This document shows, one piece after another, positions 5,861 to 14,799 of a stretch of 20,833 nucleotides of DNA (positions are counted from its first letter, which is position 1; the number at the start of each line of letters is the position of its first letter). The notes under the pieces are model-generated. The model did not search any database, was not told the DNA's origin, and was given only the letters and a program-made list of their open reading frames with translations. The position numbers and the translations under genes were made by a program. Where the stretch lies: positions 1 through 20,833 of IMG/VR virus record IMGVR_UViG_3300023481_000015; one strand, 5' to 3'. This DNA is from a virus.

Positions 5861-6226
5861 TTATATCGGGAAATTTTTTCCGGTGATTTGCCTATAACGA
5901 GCCTTAGATAGATTTCTAAGTCGAAGCTTATCAATAACTTGGTCAATAGTTGCACCGGGTCTACTTATTTCTTGTTGAAAAGCTTTCGAGCCAACAACCG
6001 CATCCATGATAGCTTTAATTTGTTGTGGTGTCCCTCTTATTTTTAGCGGTAGTTTTACTTTTTGTTGTAGACCTTTTCCGGTAATATATGCTGCGGCCCC
6101 GGCAAAAAAAATCTTACCAGCCCAAGAGAGTTTTATTTCATTTAATTCTTCTCCAGCAACTGTAATTGGGGCTTCATGAATTATTGTAGTATTTTGATCA
6201 GATATTTTTTGTGTTTCTTTTGACAT
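5861..6226 (-). CDS. Hypothetical protein, minus strand
   Basis: This 121-residue protein is not recognised. It has a polar N-terminus, a short hydrophobic stretch near 36-50 (AGKIFFAGAAAYITG), and a well-structured-looking C-terminal half: LPLKIRGTPQQIKAIMDAVV, then SRPGATIDQVIDKLRLRN, then a basic end. The C-terminal half has the look of a small globular alpha/beta domain. It runs against the tail genes, converges on the HAD gene at a shared terminator, and diverges from the tape measure across 117 bases. No ribosome-binding site is visible. The composition is protein-like, and no overlapping plus-strand ORF competes, so it is probably real. Confidence 0.65.
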   Translation of the reverse strand: MSKETQKISDQNTTIIHEAPITVAGEELNEIKLSWAGKIFFAGAAAYITGKGLQQKVKLPLKIRGTPQQIKAIMDAVVGSKAFQQEISRPGATIDQVIDKLRLRNLSKARYRQITGKNFPI

Positions 6227-6343
6227 TTTATTGGCTTTATAGAGTATAAATAGGTATATTAAATATTGTTTCTACAATATATAACAGTTGTTACAAATTT
6301 ATTAGTTGAAAATACCTTACCTTAGTAATTATTCTAGTATTCA
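6227..6343. promoter_or_regulatory. Divergent promoter region before the tape measure
   Basis: These 117 AT-rich bases separate the minus-strand gene from the tape measure. TATAAATA, the T4 late-promoter octamer, lies at 6245-6252 on the plus strand, about 90 bases from the ATG. TAGTAT is at 6335-6340, 3 bases before the ATG. TTGAAA at 6306-6311 could be a -35 box, but no good -10 follows. On the other strand TATACT and TATAAA sequences lie about 10-25 bases from the minus-strand start. Confidence 0.5.
6335..6340 (+). promoter_or_regulatory. TAGTAT motif before the tape measure
   Basis: Three bases before the ATG of the tape measure, in the context ATTATTCTAGTATTC. No ribosome-binding site accompanies it. 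Confidence 0.3.
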
Positions 6344-9300
6344 ATGGCTTCAAAAGAACAAAATGCGCTGATAGCAGAACAGACTGTACGGTTAAAAGCA
6401 CAATTGAATGTAATGCGTGACCTAGCCAACGCAGCGCAGCAGATAGATTTTGGTGGAATGGCAAATGGATTTGTACAACTTAATTCTGCTATAAAATCTT
6501 CTGGTGAACAGTTAAATAATTTTAAAACCGGGCAACAGACATTGGCTGACATGAACAAAGCCGCACAAAAAGGCTCTGATGATGTAGACAAAATGGGCCA
6601 AAGTATTGAGCGTTTTGGAAAAAAAGCACTCAAAGCCTCCGTTGTTGTCGCCGCCTTCGAAGGTGCGGCAGGAGGGTTTAACCTGGCTGCAAATGCAGTT
6701 AAAATGTTAACAAGTGTTGCAGGCGGGCTTGTTAGCACTTTTTTCAACTTAGCATCTTCAATTATAGCTCTCCCATTCAAAATCCTATATGGGTTAATGA
6801 ATAATGTGGGTCAGGGTGGTACTGCACTTAGGGAAGAATTCGAGAAGGTTAGGGGAACTTTTGGTGATCTAACAAAGAACGAGGGCAGAGATGTAATACA
6901 ATCCTGGAGAAGAATTGACCACTTTGGAGGCCAGCTTGCAGAAACCGGGCTCTCCATCTGGCGCACAATGGGTAACATGGCAGAGAGTATGGCAGCAGTC
7001 CGTGAAATAGCAGAAAAAATGGGTCCGCTGTTCCACAACTTCAGTAAAGAGCTCAATCACAACGGAGAAAGAATATTCGCATATCAGAAAGGCTTGCACT
7101 TAACTGATGAGGGATTGCGTGCTGTTACCGAACAGGCTGCTAGAACTGGTGTATCTTTGGAAGCATTTTCTGATTTTGATAAAGCTGCCGAAAATGTGTC
7201 ACAACTATCACAAGCATTTGGTATTCAGCTTGACACCTTGCAAATGGTAAAAGAGCAAGACCCCGCTGCAAATATGGATAGAATGAGAAAAGCTTTCCTT
7301 GCTACAGGAAGGTCTATTGAAACAATGACACGGCAAGAACGTGCATTATTGGCACAAACTACTGGATTAGACCAGAAAACTCTATCGTTAGCATTCTCGC
7401 AAAAAAATGCTGGTGTATCATACGCAGAAATTCAAAAACAAGGCGCTAATGCGGAAACTCAACAATTATCACAAGTAGAGGCGATGGAAAGGCTGTCCAA
7501 TTCTATCCAGAGGCTTGTGAAGCAGGGACCACAACTTAAAGGCGGATTTTTTGATATTTTCATACAAGGCTTCTTCCGTGGTGTTAAATGGACCAGAGAA
7601 TTCTGGGGACTAATGCGTAAGCTTCGGTATGCCATGAGGATGACGTATCGTGCTGGAAGACGTGTTGGACAAATGTTTGTTAAATATTTTCCAGGCGTTA
7701 AAGATATGCTTAGAGGTATGGGCGATCTTTTTGACCGACGAAGGTGGAGAAGAATGTTACGTGGCGTGGTGCGTTCTTTTAAGGAATTTTTCAAAGATTT
7801 AACTACAAATCCAAGTATTGCATTATCTAGCTTATTCAAAAAGTTGAAAACTACATTCTTCGATTGGTTTGATGCGACGACCCCATCTGGCCGAAAAGTC
7901 TTAGAAGGATTTAAGACATTTTTGAAGACAATAGGAATTGTTTTTGGTCAGTTAGTTAGAGTTGGCGTAAAAGGACTTTCGGATGCAATTAGGGGAATTG
8001 TAGATTTTATAAAAGACCCGTCAGCTTTTATATCTGGAGTAAACTCAGCCTCTAGTGGATTTTTATCATTTTTAGTTGGTATTTTAGAGCCTGCATGGAA
8101 AGCATTAAAAGACACATGGCCTGCACTTAAAGATGCTTTACTGGATTTATTGTCAATAGCCTGGGAAAAAATTAAACCTGGCATTGTTGCCATGGTCCCA
8201 GTAATAGTTAAATTATTTGCCGGAAGCATGCTCCTAGGAGCCTTATCCCGCTCTATTCAAATGCTATTAGTTACTGCATTTACTAAAGCAACAGTAAGTG
8301 TGTTTTCAGGCTCGGCCCTAAAAACTGTAGGAGGCATGTTTGCAAAAGGGGTGGCAGCAATGACCAGTTCTGGAAATAGTCTGGCCGCCGCTGCACCTTC
8401 AGGTGGAGGAGCCGTGGCAACCGCTGAATTAGCAGCACAAACTAAGGCAGCAGGCGCAACAAGTCAGGCTGCAAAAAGCTTCTCGGTAAGAGACGCAGGA
8501 AAGCTTGGACTTAAACTTTTAGCAATGGCCGCCGCCCTTGCCCTGGGAGGGTTGGCAATAACTTTTGCAGTTATAGAAATTAAGAGCAAATTAGACGAGG
8601 GCGGCCTAACAAGTCCTGTTGACGTTATAGCTCCATTGTTAATTATTGCATCAACAGTTGGAACGATGGTCGCCGTCGCCGCAGCAGCTAAATTATTTAA
8701 TTCAGTTGGCGGAACACGAGAACTAGGAAAGGCGGCTATCGGATTTGTTGTGTCGGGCGTAGCAATTATAGCGATTGCTGGTGTGGCAGCAGGAGTTTCG
8801 GCAATGCTCAGCGGTATATCCCTGCGTGGCGCAGGAAAAATGGCCATTGTTATGTCAACAATAACAGCAATGTTTTTTGCAGCAATTCCTATTTTGGCTG
8901 TTGCAACGGTAATTGGGGCGCTAGTTATGTCAGGGCCATTTGGCGCAGCGGCCGGCGCCTCGGCACTTGTAGGAATAGCGGCAATTTCTTTAATTATTAG
9001 TGTTATGGCAGCAGAGGCACTTAAGCTTACAAAGGTCATTAAGAATGTGCCAGCCGGCTCTGGGTTTGAACAAAAAGCTAATACGTTCGTAAAACTTGTG
9101 CAAATAATAGGAACGTTTACTAGTCTTATTTCTGATGTTTTAAAAGCTACTGCACCCACATTTTCAGATATAATTTCTTCTGTATGGGGGCATGATCCAA
9201 GGAAGGAAGCAAATAGGACAATAGGTAAGCTAACAGAAATGATAAATGCTATTGGAGATCAGGTTCAGGGCGTAGCCAGATCAATTTTAGAAACTCTCAG

Positions 9301-11320
9301 AAACATAAACATTGAAGATTTAGCGAAAGGAGCCCAATTTGCAGATATTTTACAGGCTATTGCATCATTAGCTAAAGCTCTAACGCCGCCAGATAATTTC
9401 TATAATAGTGACCTAGCGGATAGCGGAGCATTGACCCTAATATTAAGCGTTACTTTATATATTAAAAAAATATCTGAGCACCTAGGAGATATAATTCCTA
9501 CTGTCAAAGAAGCCCTTATTCAATTGTCACAAGTGCCAGATATTGGAGAAAGTAAAATAAAAGTAATTTCTGCTTTTTTGACTGGAGTTGGTGGACTGAT
9601 ACAAGCATTTTCTCCATCTGGTGGTGCGATGAATGTGGTATTTCAGTCAATAAGAGCGGGTAGAAATGGGCAAAAGGCCAAGGGAGGCGGGACGCCTACA
9701 GAGGCGCTATTGGCTGGTATTGGTACTGTTTTTCATGGTATTACAGAACAAATTAACGTTCTGCTCCCCAAAATTAAAACTTTCATAAAGAATGTAGTCA
9801 ATATCGCAAAATCAATTCCAGCAGACAAAATAAAACAAGTAGAATTAGTAGGCGGAATATTGGCTTCTGTTCTTACCGCCGTCGGCGGATTTGTGTCTAT
9901 GCTGTCCCCGGAAAATCTTAAGGGATTTGCTAGTGAGGGGCCTAGAATGGTTGGAGCCTTGTCCCAAATGGTTCAAGATATGGTAGGCTCCAGTCTTGAT
10001 GCCCTTGCAGTAAAAATGCCTGAATTAATTAACAAATTGTTTGATGTTACAAAAGGAATTGACGCACGAAAAATTAAACGGGTGTCACAAATTATACCAG
10101 TTATGTCTAGTTTGTTTGATTTGATCGGAAGTTTAACTGCTGCTGTAAATGAGTTAGGAAAAGGTGGAACTGATATTGCATCCGGACAAGCTCAATTTGA
10201 TTCCAGGCTTGGCGGGATCCAAACTATACTGACTAAATTATTTTCTACAGATGATGGTGCGTCAATACTCACTTCATTGAAAAAATTTGGGGATGTAAGA
10301 ATTCCTCGACAAGCGTCAACAAATGCCACACGGCTTAAGGGAGTATTGGAAGCGGTTTCAGCATTGGGGGTATTGTTAACATCGGGTATCATCTCCCAAC
10401 TATCGGGAGGCGGAGATAAAATGAAGGGTGTACATACATTCTTTGCACATCTGTTTATGAGAAATTGGAACGCCGGCGCAGGTGCAGGAATACACTGGTT
10501 AAACGCAATAGACGAGCTTGGGAAAAAATCAATTGCTCCCCGAGCCGCTCCAAATGCAACCAAATTAAAAGAAATTATAGAAGCCACTGGGGATATAGCC
10601 TCAGTAATAACAAGTTCAAATATTAAAGATATTGATGATACCGTAATTTCTACTTTTAATATGGGAGTAAGCAGGCTATTTGATACATCTAGTGCAAGTA
10701 ATCATTGGACAAAATCAATTAAGTCTTTAGGAGGATATAGAGTACCAAGAAATGCGTCATCCAATGCAACAACATTATCTGAGATTGTTGAAAAAATGGG
10801 TCCCCTGGCATTTTTTATTAAGGGAACTAGTACCGCAATCACAAGCATCCTTGGCACACACCCCAACCGACTTTTCAACGCACTTCTACCATCTGAAGCA
10901 GCCGGTTCATGGGTTGGAGCAATTGTTAATTTAGGGGGGTATAGAATACCAACTTCTGCTGCTGACAATGCAAATAATTTAGCTGCCGCACTCACTGAGA
11001 TAGTAGGGGTAAAAGATGGGCTTATTTTGGCAACGACAGGGATAAACGAAGCATTAATAACACAGGCCGGCGACGGCATTATTGCGATAGTAAACAATAT
11101 GGAAAGCATCAGCGCTGCCCTAAACAAAACAACCGGATATAATCTTGCAACAAAGCTTACTAAACTAAATCATGACCTCGGACTTCACTCCACTGGTAAT
11201 CTAACACTTGCACAAGAGCCTGTAAACCTAAATGTAAACTTTACAATCAATATGGATGCGAAAGAACTCGAAGAAGTGCTTCTTGGTCGTGATGACACAA
11301 AATTTGCCACAAAAAATTAA
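6344..11320 (+). CDS. Tail tape measure protein
   Basis: At 1,658 residues this is the longest gene here. It has the classic make-up: a helical, coiled-coil-like N-terminus, an amphipathic body, a cluster of five hydrophobic segments near residues 720-890 (for example KLLAMAAALALGGLAITF), and a C-terminus rich in weak repeats. The last residues (PVNLNVNFTINMDAKELEEV) form a beta-helix ending typical of tape measures. Such proteins fill the tail tube, set its length and enter the host membrane on DNA injection. At the usual 0.15 nm per residue it predicts a tail of about 250 nm, far longer than T4's. Two sets of internal repeats are listed separately. The start at 6344 has no Shine-Dalgarno sequence. 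The functional call is strong from length, composition and position. Confidence 0.9.
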   Translation: MASKEQNALIAEQTVRLKAQLNVMRDLANAAQQIDFGGMANGFVQLNSAIKSSGEQLNNFKTGQQTLADMNKAAQKGSDDVDKMGQSIERFGKKALKASVVVAAFEGAAGGFNLAANAVKMLTSVAGGLVSTFFNLASSIIALPFKILYGLMNNVGQGGTALREEFEKVRGTFGDLTKNEGRDVIQSWRRIDHFGGQLAETGLSIWRTMGNMAESMAAVREIAEKMGPLFHNFSKELNHNGERIFAYQKGLHLTDEGLRAVTEQAARTGVSLEAFSDFDKAAENVSQLSQAFGIQLDTLQMVKEQDPAANMDRMRKAFLATGRSIETMTRQERALLAQTTGLDQKTLSLAFSQKNAGVSYAEIQKQGANAETQQLSQVEAMERLSNSIQRLVKQGPQLKGGFFDIFIQGFFRGVKWTREFWGLMRKLRYAMRMTYRAGRRVGQMFVKYFPGVKDMLRGMGDLFDRRRWRRMLRGVVRSFKEFFKDLTTNPSIALSSLFKKLKTTFFDWFDATTPSGRKVLEGFKTFLKTIGIVFGQLVRVGVKGLSDAIRGIVDFIKDPSAFISGVNSASSGFLSFLVGILEPAWKALKDTWPALKDALLDLLSIAWEKIKPGIVAMVPVIVKLFAGSMLLGALSRSIQMLLVTAFTKATVSVFSGSALKTVGGMFAKGVAAMTSSGNSLAAAAPSGGGAVATAELAAQTKAAGATSQAAKSFSVRDAGKLGLKLLAMAAALALGGLAITFAVIEIKSKLDEGGLTSPVDVIAPLLIIASTVGTMVAVAAAAKLFNSVGGTRELGKAAIGFVVSGVAIIAIAGVAAGVSAMLSGISLRGAGKMAIVMSTITAMFFAAIPILAVATVIGALVMSGPFGAAAGASALVGIAAISLIISVMAAEALKLTKVIKNVPAGSGFEQKANTFVKLVQIIGTFTSLISDVLKATAPTFSDIISSVWGHDPRKEANRTIGKLTEMINAIGDQVQGVARSILETLRNINIEDLAKGAQFADILQAIASLAKALTPPDNFYNSDLADSGALTLILSVTLYIKKISEHLGDIIPTVKEALIQLSQVPDIGESKIKVISAFLTGVGGLIQAFSPSGGAMNVVFQSIRAGRNGQKAKGGGTPTEALLAGIGTVFHGITEQINVLLPKIKTFIKNVVNIAKSIPADKIKQVELVGGILASVLTAVGGFVSMLSPENLKGFASEGPRMVGALSQMVQDMVGSSLDALAVKMPELINKLFDVTKGIDARKIKRVSQIIPVMSSLFDLIGSLTAAVNELGKGGTDIASGQAQFDSRLGGIQTILTKLFSTDDGASILTSLKKFGDVRIPRQASTNATRLKGVLEAVSALGVLLTSGIISQLSGGGDKMKGVHTFFAHLFMRNWNAGAGAGIHWLNAIDELGKKSIAPRAAPNATKLKEIIEATGDIASVITSSNIKDIDDTVISTFNMGVSRLFDTSSASNHWTKSIKSLGGYRVPRNASSNATTLSEIVEKMGPLAFFIKGTSTAITSILGTHPNRLFNALLPSEAAGSWVGAIVNLGGYRIPTSAADNANNLAAALTEIVGVKDGLILATTGINEALITQAGDGIIAIVNNMESISAALNKTTGYNLATKLTKLNHDLGLHSTGNLTLAQEPVNLNVNFTINMDAKELEEVLLGRDDTKFATKN
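9491..10120 (+). repeat. Repeat set A in the tape measure (three units)
   Basis: Three units carry a P....I.......K.....KIK.V pattern, starting near residues 1050 (IIPTVKEALIQL), 1140 (LLPKIKTFIKNV) and 1224 (KMPELINKLFDV). The aligned prolines are 90 and 84 residues apart. Each unit then continues into a hydrophobic V..L....S segment. Confidence 0.55.
10274..11126 (+). repeat. Repeat set B in the tape measure (four units)
   Basis: Four units start near residues 1311 (SLKKFGDVRIP), 1388 (AIDELGKKSIAP), 1458 (SIKSLGGYRVP) and 1526 (AIVNLGGYRIP), each followed by A..NA..L. The periods are 77, 70 and 68 residues. Units 3 and 4 are most alike. Confidence 0.75.
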
Positions 11321-11323
11321 AAA

Positions 11324-11488
11324 ATGATAAACCTATTTGAACAGTGTATGAATGATCCTTGTTATAAGGAGCTTCTTGAAAAATTACCTGATGATGAACG
11401 TGTGGTAATTTTAAAAGCGCTACAAGAGATAACTGAACGTTTTGAAAAGAATTTACTTGAACCGATACTAAAACTATCGGGCGAGTAA
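11324..11488 (+). CDS. Small hypothetical protein after the tape measure
   Basis: This 54-residue ORF starts 3 bases after the tape-measure stop and ends 13 bases before the next gene, filling the gap almost exactly, which argues that it is real. The product is charged and helical (LLEKLPDDERVVILKALQEI), with cysteines at residues 8 and 13. No ribosome-binding site is visible, so it may depend on coupled translation. CCGATA and TATCGG near its end form an inverted repeat. The family is not recognised; its place suggests a small tail-assembly helper. Confidence 0.6.
   Translation: MINLFEQCMNDPCYKELLEKLPDDERVVILKALQEITERFEKNLLEPILKLSGE
11462..11480. repeat. Inverted repeat at the end of the 54-residue ORF
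   Basis: CCGATA (11462-11467) and TATCGG (11475-11480) flank seven bases, about 22 bases before the ATG of the 1,091-residue protein. As RNA it would form a 6-bp hairpin close to that gene's ribosome-binding region. No U-run follows. Confidence 0.4.
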
Positions 11489-11501
11489 TTACTAATAAGC
11501 A

Positions 11502-14500
11502 ATGACTGAACGAGACGACATACCAGAAAAGATAATTCTAGAAAACGGGGACAGGGCTCGTGATGGAGACGACCCAATAATCCATGTTCGAGAAGATGAT
11601 TTTTCTACTGGGACTAAGGTAAAAATTGGCGAATATTTTCGACAAATGATACCTGATAAAACAAACAGCAGCACCGCTGCTATAAAAGATGGTCCAAATC
11701 TTGGGGTGTTTGTAAACAACGACCCAAATAGTGATGCACATCTCCAAAAACAAACGCAAGAAATACAAGCAAGTTTTGAAAAAATTGGAGTTGCTGGATA
11801 TTTTGAAAAGGACGTTGTTCCTGGTGATGCCGGAGAAATAGATACCGAAACACAAATTCAAGCTTCCAATCTTCTTACTGACCTTGGCGAAAACCCAGAA
11901 TTACTTTCTGACCAAATTTCTGCTACCATTGCAGAAAATGCACTCCAAGGACCAGATAGTTTATATGCACCTGGTGGTGATGGGCAATTATCTGAAAACG
12001 AGGCAGGAACCAAAGAACACGTTTTACAGACCAGGCTTGGTGCCCACTCCCCAAAAAAGCTTTTCGGAATAGCAGAGAAGGACCCCACAATCTCTATTAA
12101 AAAGTTGCGCAACCTGGGATGCCAAATATTACTAGAGGCGTCTGGGGAGCATTATATACCAGACGACCCAAATGACATTAAGCAGGAACTTACTGCTCGT
12201 GCAGCGGCAACGGCTCTTCCGGGAACTGCCCGTTTGGGGTTTCGAGTAGACGCTAATCGTTTTGGCGCAAGTGAAATGATAAATAAAGGAAATATTTTTG
12301 ACCAAAAACCTGGAGAGAAATTCGGGCTTAAAACTGGGGCAAAAGCATCATATGGTAGTGTGAATAACCAGCTTGTACCGTTCTCGGCTATCTCCACTGG
12401 AACTTCAAGTATAATTGTGGGAACCTTATTAGTAAAAACTTTCTCAACAATATTTTTAAATCTAGCAAATATGTTAAGTAAATTTAGCCCAAGGGGCGTA
12501 AAAGGCAACCCCCTTGAGCAATCTCTAACAAACCTAGAAACTAGAAGAAACCGTCTTGGCCACAATGTGCCAGTCAAAGAAAACGACCCTGTATTTGGGC
12601 TTGTGCTTTTAGGTCTTGATGATAACTTACTTATTCGTACAACGAATGAATATAACTCCGCTGTTCAAGCAGGATTAGAGGCATTTTTTGGTGAAGCTGG
12701 TCCGCTCGGGATTGCAGGAGGTCTTGCACCAACAAGGATTGTGGAAGCACCAGGATATTATAATGGTATTCTACGCTTGTTGGTACGTTCTATAGCGGAT
12801 CCGCTATCTTCCGTACTTAGCCTTGCTCCAAGTTTGCCTGGTGGAGTAGAAACCGCTTTGTCAAACGGACCTGCTGATGTTCAACCAATAACAGGTCCAG
12901 CCAGTGACCCAACAACGCTTGGGGAGACTATCAAACTGATTAAAGAATCTAAATTTTTGAAGTTTATGAATGTCATGGCCGCTATGGGAGATTTGGTTTT
13001 ATTGACAAATGACATCAGTTCGCTAGCTAGCACCATTGATGATATAGATGATGCAAGAATAGAAAGAAAATTAGGTTCTGAGATTTCTATGAATGTTCCA
13101 AATGAAAATTCTCTTATTAGGAAAAACAGACTGTCAGACAAAGTAAATAGAAGGTATACAAATACCTTAGCGTGGAACGCCAACACTTTGCCTGCACTCT
13201 ACATGGTCAACAATAATATTGCCAGGGCAGAAGAAAGTTTCGGAGGTTCACAAAAATACAACACTTTAACTGATCGTAGAAATTTTGTGCAAACAGAAAA
13301 TAAGAGATTTTCTGCGGAGTTTGTTGCGGAAACAGAAAAACGACTAGATGCATATTATATGCCATTTTATTTTCACGATCTTAGAACAAATGAAATTATT
13401 TCATTTCACGCTTTTATTGACAGTATATCTGACTCACATACTGCTGAATATAATGAAAGTGAAGGCTACGGAAGAATTGGAAAAATTTACACATATAAGA
13501 ATACTAACAGGTCTATAAGTTTAAGCTTTAAGGTGGTATCTACAAATTCAGATGGGTTTAATATCATGTGGTACAAACTCAATAAATTGCTAATGATGCT
13601 TTACCCCCAATATACTCTTGGAAGGGCACTAAGCAGTAATGGAAAAAAATTCGTGCAGCCGTTCTCACAACTTCCATCCGCATCTCCGCTAATCAGACTT
13701 AGAGTTGGAGATTTAATTAAAAGCAACTTTAGTGAATTTGACTTGGCAAGACTTTTCGGGCTTGGAAGTGATAAATTTGATTTAAATGCTGGCGCATCCC
13801 TTACCAACATACAAAGAAACGCTAATATATTAGCTGAGTATAGAAGAATTAAGAACAGGCAATTAGGCATTGACCCAGAGGGCTTCCCGACCTTTTTAGC
13901 TGGCGAGCAATTCATTATAAAACAGTCCTTTAGGACTATTGGGGATATTGGAAGCACCAGGATAGCAATTAGTAGGACAGCAGAGGCTCATCCAGGAGAA
14001 ACTGCGCAGCAGCGGCGGTCTCGTCGTCGTCACAGCGCACAAAACAACAGGTCTGCGGGTCACCGGCACGGACGCCGACGGCGTCAGCCACAAATATTGA
14101 ATAACGCAAAAGCCACCGTAGTTTCCCCAGTTACTGATGGGGTTTATAATATTAGACTAACATCCGGAGCACCTGGTGAAGACGCAAACACTATATTCCA
14201 AATTGATTTTAGGCCGCTGCCAAATGGGGGAACTCATCAAAGCATAAGATTTGATGTTGATGAGCAAAGAATTCACGATGATGCGATATCACGTGCAGGT
14301 GCAGATACTCAAACCCCTGAAACGCCAGACGACCAAAGTATTACTACAGTTTCACAGTTTTTCTCCCCTGGCGATACAGATGGTGGAACCGTCAGAAACA
14401 GCTCCACGCAAGATGGGGCAAACAATATTCAGAACACTGGACAAGGAAATCCAGTTTTTAAATCTTTTGAAACAACCAAAGGTAAAGGACTGGCAGGTTT

Positions 14501-14777
14501 TATTAAATCGTTGCAATTTAATTGGGATGGAGCAATTTGGGAAACGGAAGACCAAAATTCTAAAGCCCCGAAGTGGTGCACAATTTCAATGGAATTTGCG
14601 CCAGTTCACGACCTAAACCCAGGAATTGATGTAAACGGAAATATGATTTCCCCATTGTATAACATAGGCTCTATTTTAGAGCAAATGAAAGTGAAAAGGT
14701 CTGCGGCATCTGCGAATACCGGGGAAGGCTCTACTCCGAATGGCTCAACAATTAATAGCACTGAGGGCACATCATAA
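11502..14777 (+). CDS. Large baseplate / tail-tube initiator candidate
   Basis: This 1,091-residue protein follows the tape measure and precedes a LysM/gpX-like gene, the place where myoviruses and contractile injection systems keep tube-initiator or LysM-linker baseplate proteins. Residues 1-300 are polar and probably extended. A folded domain spans about 604-790 (YYMPFYFHDLRTNEIISFHA, then SISLSFKVVS). A second block near 987-1048 (KGLAGFIKSLQFNWDG, then KWCTISMEFAPVHDLNPGID) resembles the C-terminal part of such baseplate proteins. Between them lies an odd insert with 11 arginines in 24 residues (838-861), encoded by a GC-rich patch. There is no Shine-Dalgarno sequence. It is a structural baseplate protein with good likelihood; the exact T4 counterpart (gp48/gp54-like) is inferred from order only. 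Confidence 0.62.
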   Translation: MTERDDIPEKIILENGDRARDGDDPIIHVREDDFSTGTKVKIGEYFRQMIPDKTNSSTAAIKDGPNLGVFVNNDPNSDAHLQKQTQEIQASFEKIGVAGYFEKDVVPGDAGEIDTETQIQASNLLTDLGENPELLSDQISATIAENALQGPDSLYAPGGDGQLSENEAGTKEHVLQTRLGAHSPKKLFGIAEKDPTISIKKLRNLGCQILLEASGEHYIPDDPNDIKQELTARAAATALPGTARLGFRVDANRFGASEMINKGNIFDQKPGEKFGLKTGAKASYGSVNNQLVPFSAISTGTSSIIVGTLLVKTFSTIFLNLANMLSKFSPRGVKGNPLEQSLTNLETRRNRLGHNVPVKENDPVFGLVLLGLDDNLLIRTTNEYNSAVQAGLEAFFGEAGPLGIAGGLAPTRIVEAPGYYNGILRLLVRSIADPLSSVLSLAPSLPGGVETALSNGPADVQPITGPASDPTTLGETIKLIKESKFLKFMNVMAAMGDLVLLTNDISSLASTIDDIDDARIERKLGSEISMNVPNENSLIRKNRLSDKVNRRYTNTLAWNANTLPALYMVNNNIARAEESFGGSQKYNTLTDRRNFVQTENKRFSAEFVAETEKRLDAYYMPFYFHDLRTNEIISFHAFIDSISDSHTAEYNESEGYGRIGKIYTYKNTNRSISLSFKVVSTNSDGFNIMWYKLNKLLMMLYPQYTLGRALSSNGKKFVQPFSQLPSASPLIRLRVGDLIKSNFSEFDLARLFGLGSDKFDLNAGASLTNIQRNANILAEYRRIKNRQLGIDPEGFPTFLAGEQFIIKQSFRTIGDIGSTRIAISRTAEAHPGETAQQRRSRRRHSAQNNRSAGHRHGRRRRQPQILNNAKATVVSPVTDGVYNIRLTSGAPGEDANTIFQIDFRPLPNGGTHQSIRFDVDEQRIHDDAISRAGADTQTPETPDDQSITTVSQFFSPGDTDGGTVRNSSTQDGANNIQNTGQGNPVFKSFETTKGKGLAGFIKSLQFNWDGAIWETEDQNSKAPKWCTISMEFAPVHDLNPGIDVNGNMISPLYNIGSILEQMKVKRSAASANTGEGSTPNGSTINSTEGTS
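14001..14090 (+). other. GC-rich, arginine-coding patch in the 1,091-residue protein
   Basis: By hand count 61 of 90 bases (68 %) are G or C, in a genome that is clearly AT-rich. The patch encodes residues 834-863, with R838-R839, R841-R843, R850, R855 and R858-R861 plus three histidines. Arginine codons are almost all CGN here, whereas AGA is common in neighbouring genes. Confidence 0.8.
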
Positions 14778-14799
14778 TGTGTCAGAATGGTAAAGTTTC

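Noticed and set aside
2457-6226. A known named anti-phage defence or toxin-antitoxin system in the island
   Set aside because: No recognised effector/sensor pair or antitoxin was seen; enzymes such as Nudix, RlaP-like and HAD proteins are common phage auxiliary genes, so a defence label is not supported.
8464-9159. 231-residue open frame on the minus strand inside the tape measure
   Set aside because: It is antisense to the hydrophobic, alanine-rich part of the tape measure; the product is low-complexity (Ala, Ile, Thr, Pro) with no motif, as expected from the opposite strand of GCN/ATN-rich codons.
10702-11127. 141-residue minus-strand frame under the tape-measure repeats
   Set aside because: It mirrors the plus-strand repeat codons and has no start signal or recognisable domain.
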